From NCBI GenBank assembly GCA_949752735.1, contig OX457037.1, positions 65,035,449 through 65,099,448 on the forward strand: a stretch of 64,000 bases of DNA, in the 5' to 3' direction. A program made the translations under genes and the position numbers. Positions 43,801 through 56,700 of this stretch are shown here, one piece after another. The notes beneath the pieces are model-generated. The model was not told where the DNA came from. It ran no database searches and worked only from the letters and a program-made list of their open reading frames with translations. Positions within the stretch are counted from its first letter, which is position 1. Every line of letters begins with the position of its first letter. The stretch comes from Lumbricus terrestris. Taxonomy: Eukaryota; Annelida; Clitellata; Crassiclitellata; Lumbricidae.

Positions 43801-44704
43801 ATTGCATCCAGGGTAGGCCTACGCCTATTTAATTACAGAAATAGACCTGGTCCTGTGGTTTTGATTATTTTCGCGTTATATATCTAGGCCTGCTTATAAC
43901 ATCCGGCAGGCTCACAATGAATAGAAGGAAGACACAATATATAATTATTGTCCCTTTGTTTTAAAGCCACAACATGCAAAGGATGTTTAGATTGAATTAC
44001 GGCCTAGTTATAAATGGCCAGAGTGTACGGTATAACCCTATATAGGACCTAAGCCAATGAAACAACACGGTGCTAAAGTGAAAATCATTTGCTATGGTGT
44101 CATGGGAGGACGCAGGAAAAGGACTAATAATCATAATTAGGACAACTTGAATCACAACTACTTATGAGGATGATTATTGATTACAGATCAGAACCCTAAA
44201 GAGTTCGCATGATTTACGCGTGATTGATAACTATACCGTAGAATTCTCTAAGTAAGAGATCTTCTGGGTAAGCCGTTCAGCACATTGATCCAGTAATTAG
44301 GCGAAGGAAAAGTTTTGATGAGTGGCGCGACCGTATTCACACTCCCGAATCCACCGGATACGACAACTTGTTGCATCGTGGACGCACAGATAGAGGCGTT
44401 TGGCGATCATGGTTATAGGTTGCAGATTTGCGTGAATTAGAGCTTTGCTATTATCGAGCTAGGCTATGTGAAATGCAAGATGTTTGTCTTGAATAAACAA
44501 AATAGGTTCAGATGATTGTTTTAAGGAATGGTTTCTTTAATCGCAAAGAGCATTTCATTTTATTTGTTGTTAAACAGTAGGCCTAGGTCTGTGTCTATTT
44601 TAGAATTAATTGAAATGCGATAATTATAGCCTTTTGTTCTCTAGCGGTAGGTCTAGGTTACGCTGCGTGACTTCTTTTTTGAAATAATTGTAATGTATTA
44701 TAAT

Positions 44705-44935
44705 GTAGGCCTATGCTTGTATGTGCACTTGTTATAGCGCCTCTTCAAGATACTACTCAGAAGCGCTCCCGCCTAACGCGCGGATACTGAATGACAGTTT
44801 CACGCCAAAGCGATAAGCATTTGCGTGTGAAGGACTTGCCCAAGGTCCCTACAAAGCAACTTGAGGTGGATTCGAACCCCTGACCGTTGCAATTCAACGA
44901 ACATACCCACTACACCACAGGGCCCAACGGCTGTC
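44705..44935 (-). repeat. tRNA-derived SINE, reversed copy
   Basis: The minus strand reads ccctgtggtgtagtgggtat (box A), then ggggttcgaatccacc (box B), ggaccttgggcaagtcc and gggagcgcttctgagtag. Same family as 33310 and 38268. Confidence 0.85.
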
Positions 44936-45356
44936 AATAGTCTTGAGCGTCTTGGTTATAATAATTGAGTGGAACTATTCGCTATTTCCAGATTTTATGC
45001 TTAGGCCTATTAAATAACAGAATCATCGTAGCATCCCTGAAGCTCCAGACGAGTTGATACATAGGCAAGCCTAATAAACACCCATAGGCCTACACTGAAT
45101 ATGTCATATTAAAGATTTTAATTGAAGGACTACAAATAATAGGCTACTATTGTATTTTAGTTCAAGCAATAATTTTGAATAAATTTTGCAAAATATCACG
45201 AAATCTTATCCTACAATTTTGTTATATTTTTCAAACGCTTTGAACTTTATTGAAGCATGTCTTGAGAAGTTTGGTGCCTCATTGGCCATCGTAATATTAT
45301 TTTTAACTGTTGCAGTTTTTCATGCTGAAGAAAAACACTCGAGATCGCCTCTAGCA

Positions 45357-45414
45357 ATGGGTTACGGATCTGTGGTACTTCTATCCATAGTAATCAATAT
45401 CTGTCGTGAAATTG
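45357..45414 (+). CDS. Receptor exon 1: signal peptide
   Basis: ATG at 45357 is the first Met in a frame that encodes MGYGSVVLLSIVINICREI. This is a short but plausible signal peptide, followed by the donor TTG|GTACGT in phase 1. The open frame extends upstream to 45186 without Met. Chosen because it joins in frame to the Ig exon. Confidence 0.55.
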
Positions 45415-48400
45415 GTACGTCTTGTAAAATACGCAGATAGTAGGCTACTGTTACAGAGCTCGCTCATATACCGACGAATGTTGAAAATAATTCTCAGCTT
45501 TTCATAATGCGCTTAAACCTTGCTAAATTTGTAACGAATTTGATGTTGCATTTAGAAAAATTATTAATGTCATAATTAAGGTACTTTATATCATTACTTC
45601 ACCCTCGAGTATCTTATGCAGAAACCATCAGTTAACACACCCTAATCAAATCAAAATCAAATCAAATCAAATCAAATGGCATCAAATGAATCCGTTAACT
45701 GATAAAACATGACAAATAAAACTTGAAACTATAATAATAATAACAGTAATAATAATGATAGACCCTAATGATAATAATAATAATAATGATGATAATAATA
45801 ATAATAATAATAATAATAGGCCTAAATAATAATAGGCACATTTGTGGACTTCAGTGTTGACGAAGCTCGGTAGTTCCAGAATTTTAATCTTAGGATAGCT
45901 TTTAACAACCTGAGAGATCATAAGCATACGCACCTCGGGTAATAAATTCTAAAAAATTAATAAAAAATTAAAATGATTAATAATAATGATAGTCAACATC
46001 ATCGTCACGTTTGATACTGACACATCGCGGTATGATTGCAACAGCATAAATGGATGATCTCAAGTTAGTACAGGAGTTAGGACCTAAGGAGTAGAATTTA
46101 ACTGCTGGGCAGCCAAGCAACACGTCCATCATTTCCTGTTGTTCAATTATCTGGTACCATAATCAGTCGAATAGACCTATTAGATTGCGTGCATTTCAGA
46201 TTCAAAGCTTATTGTGATGCCTCGCGACACTGAAGTGAAGATAAACGATTCGACTTATATGAACTGTTCTACGTCGCTTCAAGCAGACAAAGTTCAATGG
46301 CGTCATGGCAGCAATTATGTTTACACCGGAATAAGTTTGCTAGAACCTTATAACCGTGGCAGGTTCTCGGTTGAAATCAACACCTCGACTGGAGCCAGCG
46401 ACTTAGTTATTCGCTCAGTTCAACCTTCAGATGCCGGAACATACGAATGCACAGAGGATGAAGGGTCTGGAGAAAAGCGCTCGGCTCAGCTCATAGTTTT
46501 ATGTATGTCCATGCCACGATTTTATTCTCTTTAAAATCTTAGATTAACGTCAATTTAGAATAAGGTCAATCGTTACAGCCTAGACCTACATAAAATTAGT
46601 CATTAGGCCTATTCATTCTGAGAATTTGCCTAGCGCCTCTTCAGTCTTCAACCTCTATGCACACAAGTAAAATTCTCCTAAGATATTAGAGAGAGGAGTG
46701 CCTGATAGGGAGTTCTAGAGATGGAACGAAACGTCAAGAGGGAACTAGTGGCGGCGCCAGGATTTAATTTTGGGGAAGGCTGAATCTTCGCGGAGGAAAA
46801 TTTCATTTTCATCGCCAAAATTTCTGACAATTTTTTTGGTCATCGATCGAAATCTCATGGAAAATGTCCTTTTCCATCGGCCGAATTTCTGACCACTTTT
46901 TAAAGCCATTGGCCGAAATCTCACGGAAATGTTCCATTTTCATCCGGCGAAACTTCAATTTTACATGTAAAAAATACCGACTGGCCTTTTTTAGGGGGGC
47001 TTAGCCCAGGATGTTCTTGTTTAGGGGGCTTAGCTCCCTGTCACCGCCACTGGGGGGGGCTGGCACTTCCACCGAGAAGGCACGGTTCTGCCAAGTGAAA
47101 GTGCGAGCAAAATGGACAAAGAGCAGACTTTGAATGAAGGGAGCACATGTGTCATGTGACGTGCACAAACAGTAGGGTAACAGAGCTCGCTCATAATTTT
47201 TATGCTGATCATCCCAAAAGTGTTTGCATTAGCCGTTGTATGGACGCTATAGGACCTAGGCCTACTTATGTATTCGACACCTCAAACTATTAATATCAGA
47301 GAGCCGAACTACGTAGTAAAAGTGCATGCTACGAATTCTACGATGATAGGCTACATTACAGTGGTGTGCAAAAGTCTGGCACCACCTAGAAATATCGTGT
47401 TTTTTCGACTTTCCAGCCTGTTACTCGCATATTTTCATATGCCCAATACAAACTTTTGTGTGTAACATCATGGGGGATATATTTGGCTATTAGAAACAAC
47501 TTTTTATTCTAGGTTGAACAAAATTTTACCATTTTTTCTTGGAAGTTGCCATGGTAATGGTTTTTTGTGTGTAAATCTCGTAATTTGTACTTCTTTGGCC
47601 ATTGGTGTAAAAATATATTAGTATGGTTAAAACAGGTCATGTGTGGCATAAATTCGTTTATAATCATTCATTTATTCATTCATTCATTTAGAAAATTTAT
47701 ATAGCGCCCCGGTATTCAAGGAAACTACTCAGAGGCGCTCCCAGTCCAACCACGGCTAAAAAGATAGGTTTTCGAGCAACTGATAGAAAGCAGGCAAATT
47801 ATTCCGAGGTATACAGTAAGTGTAGCTCTAATCCTTTAGTTGGCATTGAAAAGGAAGTTTTGTGGACAGTTATGCCTCAACATTTGGTGAGCCACCCCTT
47901 ATTCTTGATCACCTGTCGGCATCGTGTATGCATTGAGTGCACCATCTTAACGAGGTAGTCATGGGTAATGACATGGTGCCTGGTAGCGATGAGCTACTCA
48001 CTCAGCTCGCAATTACTGGTGGGATTTCTCTTTGATATCTTTAAGGCTATTTTGTGCCAGGAATTCTCAACCGGATTCCAATACGGGGACTGGACAGACC
48101 AGTCCAGCGTCCTGATGTTGATCTGACACTCCCAGTGAGTTTGGCGCGATGGCATGTTGTATTGTCATCACAAGAGAAGAACTGATCCTGGAATAGCTGT
48201 TGTGCTGAGGGTGCGCTGCAATTCTACAGTAGTCCCACTGTTCTTGGTTGCGTTAACCATTCCATCGATGACGTGAAGGCATCCTACTCCAATGGCAGCC
48301 AAGCAGCCCAGACCACGATCTTCAGAGGATGTTGCCACATCAGGACGCTGGACTGGTCTGTCCAGTCCCCGTATTGGAATCCGGTTGAGAATTCCTGGCA

Positions 48401-51400
48401 CAAAATAGCCTTAAAGATATCAAAGAGAAATCCCACCAGTAATTGCGAGCTGAGTGAGTAGCTCATCGCTACCAGGCACCATGTCATTACCCATGACTAC
48501 CTCGTTAAGATGGTGCACTCAATGCATACACGGTGCCGACAGGTGATCAAGAATAAGGGGTGGCTCACCAAATGTTGAGGCATAACTGTCCACAAAACTT
48601 CCTTTTCAATGCCAACTAAAGGATTAGAGCTACACTTACTGTATACCTCGGAATAATTTGCCTGCTTTCTATCAGTTGCTCGAAAACCTATCTTTTTAGC
48701 CGTGGTTGGACTGGGAGCGCCTCTGAGTAGTTTCCTTGAATACCGGGGCGCTATATAAATTTTCTAAATGAATGAATGAATAAATGAATGATTATAAACG
48801 AATTTATGCCACACATGACCTGTTTTAACCATACTAATATATTTTTACACCAATGGCCAAAGAAGTACAAATTACGAGATTTACACACAAAAAACCATTA
48901 CCATGGCAACTTCCAAGAAAAAATGGTAAAATTTTGTTCAGCCTAGAATAAAAAGTTGTTTCTAATAGCCAAATATATCCCCCATGATGTTACACACGAA
49001 AGTTTGTATTGGGCATATGAAAATATGCGAGTAACAGGCTGGAAAGTCGAAAAACACGATATTTCTAGGTGGTGCCAGACTTTTGCACACCACTGTAAAT
49101 AAAGACTGAATGCAATGAGAAATTCGAAAACGAAGAAGTCGAGTTTCATGCGCAGGTTCTTCAAGCTATTGATTGAACTCATTGAAAGGAAAGTCTTTAG
49201 AATCAGTTCTATTATTTTTAGATGACGATCCTGTTTGCAAATCCAATATGCATTCTGATGGGGTTACTGGACCGAATAGCTGCAATATCGAACCAGAGGA
49301 AGTTGAACTTTCATGCAGCATAAAATACTACGGCAACATTCCTCCTGTCCTTCAATGGAGAATGAGCGGAGATAATCAGTCAGTTGCAGATGGCCTGTTG
49401 AATGTTACATACAGCACTAAGGAAGTAACAAACACACTGACGCTGAAAAGCACAGTCGGTCTGAATAACTCTACGTTTGTTTGCCAAACAACGAGAACCT
49501 CAGGAAATTGCTACAGCTGCTCTTCTGACACCATAAACATCCTATGTAAGGGCTTCTCTGCATGCGTGTAATTTTGGAATACTTAGCAATTTCAATTTAT
49601 TATTAAAACCATACGAAACTAATCATTATTGGCTAGTTGACTTCGTTGCAGAAATTGGTAGGCTATAGGCCTAATTGTGGACCAGTGTTTAATCTAGACG
49701 TCTCTGGGGGGGGAAAGTTCCCCCCCTCCAGGATTGACATTTCCCCCCCCAGAAAAATTTGACGAAATGGTATTGGTTTTTAGTTACTGTTTTCATCATT
49801 GTTTTACATGAAGTGTTATAATACACCATGATATTATTTATAATTAAATGATTATAATGACATTATTTACTACTATAATATATGATACTATCTTGTTAAG
49901 ATGACACCTTAAAATGCAGCCATTGCAATGTGGAAATTCAAAAAGTTTCTAATGTGTCACTGAAAAAGTACAGCTATTTTGTTAAGACGACACCTTAAAA
50001 TGCTGCCATTGCAATGTGGAAATTCAAAAAGTTTCTAATGGGTCACAGAAAAAGTACAGCTATTTTGTTAAGACGACACCTTAAAATGCTGCCATTGCAA
50101 TGTGGAAATTCAAAAAGTTTCTAATGGGTCACTGAAAAGGTAGAGCTATTTTGTTAAGACGACACCTTAAAATGCTGCCATTGCAATGTAGAAATTCAAA
50201 AATTTTCTAATATGTTACTGAAAAAGTACAGCTATTTTGTTAAGACGACACCTTAAAATGCTGCCATTGCAATGTGGAAATTCAAAAATTTTCTAATGTG
50301 TCACTGAAAAAGTGCACCTATTTTGTAAAGATGACCCCTTAAAATGCTGCCATTTAAATGTGGAAATTCAAAAAGTTTCTAATGGGTCAATGAAAAAGTA
50401 CTCCTATTTTGTAAAGATGACCCCTTAAAAGGCTGCCATTGCAATGTGGAAATTCAAAAAAGTTCTAATGGGTTGCTGAAAAGGTAGAGCTATTTTGTTA
50501 AGATGACCCCTTAAAATGCTGCCATTGTAATGTGGAAATTCAAAAAGTTTCTAATGTGTCACTGAAAAAGTACAGCTATTTTGTTAAGATGACACCTTAA
50601 AATGCTGCCATTGCAAGGTGGAAATTCAAAAAGTTTCTAATGGGACACTGAAAAAGTACACCTATTTTGAAAAGATGGCCCCTTAAAATGCTGCCATTTT
50701 AATGTGGAAATTCAAAAATTTTCTAATGGGTCACTGGAAAAGTAGAGCTATTTTGTTAAGATGACCCCTTAAAATGTTGCCATTGCAATGTGGAAATTCA
50801 AAAATTTTCTAATGGGTCACTGAAAAAGTACACCTATTTTGTAAAGATGACCCCTGAAAATGCTGCCATTGCAATGTGGAAATTCAAAAAGTTTCTGGTG
50901 GGGAGGAGCGCACCCCCTCCCCATATTCCTCCCCTCCCAGTCTAGGTGTTACGCGCATCACGAGCGTCCTTCGGACGCTCAATTGTCTCCCCCCCCAGAA
51001 ACCTCAATTCCCCCCCAGAGGAGGGGACTAGATTAAACACTGATTGTGGACGAAAGCGCATTACGAAATTTCATGTTGAGCCTAGCCGCCTATATCAAAT
51101 AAGTAGGCTGCATGTAGGCCTATAGGTCTACATGAAAAACATAAACAAGGACTAGACAACACTGATAGGCCTATTCTCGAAAATAAAGCTAAATACAACA
51201 ACCGGATATTTCATTAGCCGGCTTTTCATGATATCTGGGCCCACATTACAGTGGCTTGCGGCGTGTTCGCCAAAAATCCAATGAACAACATTTGCACGTC
51301 CTAAAAACTTGAACATGCAACATGGTCATTGGTCAATGGTTGCAACCAATTCATAAAAAAAATAGTCATGTTCTACGCAGGAAGACCTACAACTGCGGTA

Positions 51401-53679
51401 GACATAAGCATACACTTTGAAATCACTAATCGAACGGTTATAATTTATTAGAATATTACCGAACTCACATTATTCTTTTCATAATATCAACAGATTATAA
51501 TTTTAGCAGTTTGAAGCGGTATTGCGTTTGATTCAATTTGTTCAGACGTGCTTAGCAGCGAAGTGACAGTAAACATGACTGTGGATGATGATGTCAGTTG
51601 TGTCGCGAACACCAGCCAATCATGCAGTTACAAATGGAAATGGTTCAGTGGTGATGACTCCATCACAGAGTCTGATGATCAGAATTTGACACCAAAGAAA
51701 GTCGGATGGCATCGATGCGAAGCAACTTGTTTAGTTGGGAACAGATCATCATGCACGGTGGAGGTCATGAAGGCTGAAGTTAATCCAAGAGGCAATAAGC
51801 AAATACATGCTCAAGTAGATTCAGATTCTGTCAATGAAGGGAACCCAGGTACAGGTGAGAGTGATTCACTACTATTTTATGGTCTATTTATCCTTACTAT
51901 TTATGGTCTATTTATCTTTACTATTTATGCTCTATTTATCTTTACTATAAATTTTATGGTATATTTATCTTTACTATTTATGGTATATTTATCTTTACTA
52001 TTTATGGTATATTTATCTTTACTATTTATGGTCTATTTATCTTTACTATTTATGGTCTATTTATCTTTACTATTTATGGTCTATTTATCTTTACTATTTA
52101 TGGTCCATTTATCTTCACTATTTATGGTCTATTTATCTTTACTATTTATGGTCCATTTATCTTTACTATTTATGGTCTATTTATCTTTACTATTTATGGT
52201 CCATTTATCTTTACTATTTATGGTCTATTTATCTTTACTATTTATGGTCCATTTATCTTTACTATTTATAATGGTCTATTTATCTTCACTATTTATGGTC
52301 TATTTATCTTTACTATTTATGGTCTATTTATCTTTACTATTTATGCTCTATTTATTAGTTATCTTTACGGTCCAACGAATATTAGGTTTAGTACTCGAAT
52401 GTATCGTGCATAGGCGCAAGCTAAGTTGTTGAATCTGACTTGATTTTACTTTTCGGCCGATATGTGCTTAATTTAGTTTGCATCCGTTGCTTACCCGGTA
52501 CCAGTACTGTAGTAGTTTACAAACTACTGTTTCTCTTATGGAATAGCCTACATGTACCTTTTATTTAATCTTAGGATAGCTTTTAACAACCTGTTACTAT
52601 TTTTGTGAATGCAATCTAAAAACTTTTTCCTTTCTAAACATAGCTTACGTGTATTATTTGCACGTCTTTCATAACAATCGCAATCTTAGTCTCCAAATTT
52701 CTAATCGAAAGCCAAGCGCGGGGAACCAGCTTATTCACGAGCACTGCGTTGCGCCAAAAGGGTTGTCCGTAAGAGTACCGTAGTCCAAAGGTGGTCCGGG
52801 TCGAGTTACCATAGAATCAGAGGGGGAGGAACAGTTACCAAGGCGGGTGTCGTCTGGGTCGGGAATTGGAAGGTGGAGGATCAGATGAGACCGGGTTAGA
52901 GTTCTTGAAATGGAGTGTCTTCAGTTTCGAATGAAAAGTCCGAGGTGTGATAGATAGAGGAGCCTGAGGAGGGTGATGGTGTGTGATCAGTAGGCCCTAA
53001 TGTTGGCGGGGGAACTAAAAATGATCCGAATTCAGACGGCAGATCATTCCAAAGGCTTGGTGCTGTGTTGGATATAGCTCGGTTGGAGAACTTGAGATGA
53101 CTTGTGTTAATTAGACTAGACAGGCACTAGGCTAGGCGAAATAGGCCTAAAATAACTTTTTCTTAAAACAATAGAATGCGGTTATAGTCGAGGTATCTTT
53201 AGCAGTTGCATAGACTAAATGAAATGTCACGGTTTATTTTTAATACACGATTAATCTTTTCTTATTTTATGCAACGAGATAAAAAAAAAGCACGTGACTA
53301 TAGTACTCCAATCTCTTTCATTTTAGTTGCCAGCAGCAGGAATAATGTTGATCTTGTTGTTGGTGCTGCTTGTTGTGCCCGCGGCTGTGGTTATCGGTGT
53401 AGTCAAACACAGATTCTGTGGACCAAGTACGTAAACCCGTGTCTAATAGACGCTTCAATTATTGTTAGTCGTATGAACAACATTGGCGTATTATATCTAC
53501 ATGTCTCGTCCTGGGCACGAGCCGCACGACGTTAAACTGCATCCATCTTCCGCCACAGATTATGTCGATTCATATAAATATAATGAGAGCAGATTATGAC
53601 CTATAGTACTGCATTGAAGCCATTTTGGACTTACTTATTGTCATAAATACTACTACTACTAGGCTACTACTACTGATGC

Positions 53680-53749
<70 letters not shown>

Positions 53750-56700
53750 TAACGTAGTCATTGAGGTTTTTCACATTTGATTGCTAGGCCAACCAGAACT
53801 CGGAGGAACGCGGCGTGATGCAGAAGATCTGGAACTACAACGACATAGTCCACTTGGTATTGGTTGCACCTTAAACTCAGTTATAGGCTATAGCCTATAT
53901 GTTTTAAAATTAGACTCAGTCTCATAAGCTTATTCATCCAATGCTCTCACAAGGTAGGCCTACATCAGTGGTTCCCAACCCGTGACCCGCGGGCCAAACG
54001 TGGCCCGCCAGGTCTAAAAAATGTCCCTCGTCCCTCAAATAATTAATAAAAAATATATAACAAAAATGGCCATTTGGACTGGATAGAACACCTAATTATA
54101 TTCCATTACACATTATTTTATTTTGACGTCTATAAATAGGCCTAACACCAAACATTCTATTTTGATTCAATTATAACAATTTTATATATACTTTTAGTTA
54201 ATTAAATTCAAGCCTTGTGGCCCGCTAATGTCCTTCAACTAAGAAAAAGTGGCCCTCGTGTCCTCCAACTTAGAAAAAGTGGCCCTAAAGTGAAAAAGGT
54301 TGGGAACCACTGGCCTACAATCATGTATTAGGCTATATTCAGTACCTGTTGTCTTGTGGTTATCGGCTTCATGCATTCTAATACCATTACGTTATCCAAT
54401 GCAAGCATATTATGTAACGTCCCTGTTCGGAACTGCTCCATTCCGACAACTCAATGGAAACATTTCAGTAGCTACTAACATGCCAATTGCCAAAGCGCAT
54501 ATTTTGCAAGACGGAGCGTGCCGTACTCCTATCACTGATGCACGTTAACATAGCAAGCGTCTACTACATAGGCCTAACTCTGCAAAGGCTTCCAGCACCA
54601 CGTAGGCCTAGAGCTATCTTTGTTTACTCTTCACCGTCCCTGGTCTACCTGACTCTGGTTTATTATAGTCTGGAACGTCTTTGCAGACGGCCAGGACTGT
54701 TAAAAATAATTTCTTCCTTGCGTCATCGACCTTTGCTGCCATGCGATGTTTACAGGGTGGGCAAAAAGACTCCCATAAGTTTTTGTGTGAATATCTTGGC
54801 CAGAAGTATGAATCTAGAAATGAAATTTTACTGTCTTGAAAACAATTCATATTATACGCATGATGGCCAGATTTCATCAAACTATTGCAAACAGAAAAAA
54901 GTTATACTTTTAAAAAGGATACTACTACTACTTAAAAAGTTACCACTTTTAGTGAGGCCACCCACCGTTTTTGACGATTTAAAAACGTAACAAAACAAAA
55001 AGTAAAAAAACACGTTTTTGTTAAGTCTCATCCATTGACTAAGGTGGCCTAGAACGATTTGAAGGAGTAACAGCTCTAGCTTCTTCATGTCGCTAGCCTA
55101 TATACAGGGTGGTCCAGCATAAATGTCCCAAATTTGCATGCATGTAACTCCGCCAATTTTTGGAATTTATTTATACTTTATAAGTCAAATGAAAGGTAGT
55201 TCACTCTAGTATTTGCACTTAAAAATGGAACCGATAGGCCTACTGGTTTAGGTTTTAATTATATGCTCGGAACAGCTCTAGCTACCATATTTTGCTGCAA
55301 TTTGTGACGCAATCTGACGACGTTGACAGACGATGGTCGCGTTTTGATCTTAATTTTACGAACTGATTAGGGATTTAATTCGTTTGAAATGATTAACGAA
55401 TTTTCTAACAGAAGATGGAATAAACAATATCTTGAACTATCTGCTACAGAAAATTGATAAAACAGGACTTTCTACTCGCAAACCATGGGAATCGGTGAGC
55501 ACGGCGCGCACATCCGCTAACATTGTCTTGTGTCCGAGTAAATTTGAAGTCAATACAAAGAGCCGGGCAGGCCCTACAAGCAAATTTTACGGGTCATTCA
55601 GCGCGAAACAGGTAGTCCTAGAAGCACCGTATAACGCATTCTAAAAGATGATCTAAACTTTTAAAGTCATTCGTCGGCGTGATGTCCAACAGCCCTACAA
55701 CGCTGACGCAAAGAAACGGCTTCTTTGCGTCTTAAGCGGCGCGTGGCAGCGCGCACGGCCGTTGATAAAACTGAAAGGACACGGTTTAGCGAAGAGAGGA
55801 TATTCATGGTAGAGACTACTACAAACACCCAAAATGATCATGTCTATGCGCGTGTTAGCAAAAAGCAATCTGTGAATGTCCCGAGGAAACGACGACATAC
55901 TGCGTCAACAATGACTACAAAATATGGTAGCAAGCGCTGTTCCGAGCATATAATTAAAACCTAAACTTGCATCAGTTCCATTTTTAAGTGCAAATATTAA
56001 CTAGAGTGAAATCTCTTTTATTTGACCCATAAAGTATAAATAAATTCCAATAATTGGCGAAGTTATACGTATGCAAAGTCGGGACATTTATGCTGGACCA
56101 CCCTGTAAATTTCACATGTAAAGCTATTCAATTCTTATTAGAATGAAAACTTTTCTTACAAACCGATTGTCATTCTCACAAAATCATAAATTTAATAGTT
56201 TTGAGGTTTTGTTGCAATGTTTCCGTTTTCAGATGGGCTTCCAGAGAAATATAAATTGGCGCTAGTTTTTGTTACGACGATAAAAACAGAACCAGCAGAA
56301 GATGCAAAGAAATCGATCTTTGGATTGTCGATTCTAGACAACGAATTGTTTGTTTTGAGTGAAAGAAGTTCAAAAGTTGAAGTTTACGATTCGATTAAAT
56401 TCAATTTCAGTCGTCAGATGGATTTGAAGGAATTGATTGATCCGTGGGACATAGCATCCTGCAACGGAAACAAATGTCTCTACATCTTCGATTTCAAAGG
56501 TTATCAGAAGGTGAATGAGATCTTAAGGGTTGATCGAAATGGAAATTTAATCAAGAAATGGTTAACAGGATACGATCAAGGATGGGGTTTGTCTGTAACA
56601 GATGAATTGAATGTCATTTTAACTATTTCTGACAGAAATATATTTACTGAATATTCACCAGACGGAAACTTGATCCGTGAAATAAATCTATCAGCCGAAG

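Noticed and set aside
48168..48487. Antisense frames in the Tc1 foldback
   Set aside because: Shadows of the inverted transposase halves, apart from the small transposase centre already described.
49890..50905. CRISPR-like regular repeats
   Set aside because: Units are contiguous 86-bp tandem copies with no unique spacers, in a eukaryotic TIR element.
51855..52432. Hydrophobic repeated coding region after receptor exon 4
   Set aside because: It follows a good donor, is a pure 24-bp minisatellite, and the true membrane exon is found at 53334 in phase.
53206..53535. 109-residue frame covering the membrane exon
   Set aside because: The alternative frame gives the clear membrane helix and correct phase; this one has Cys/Arg-rich nonsense.
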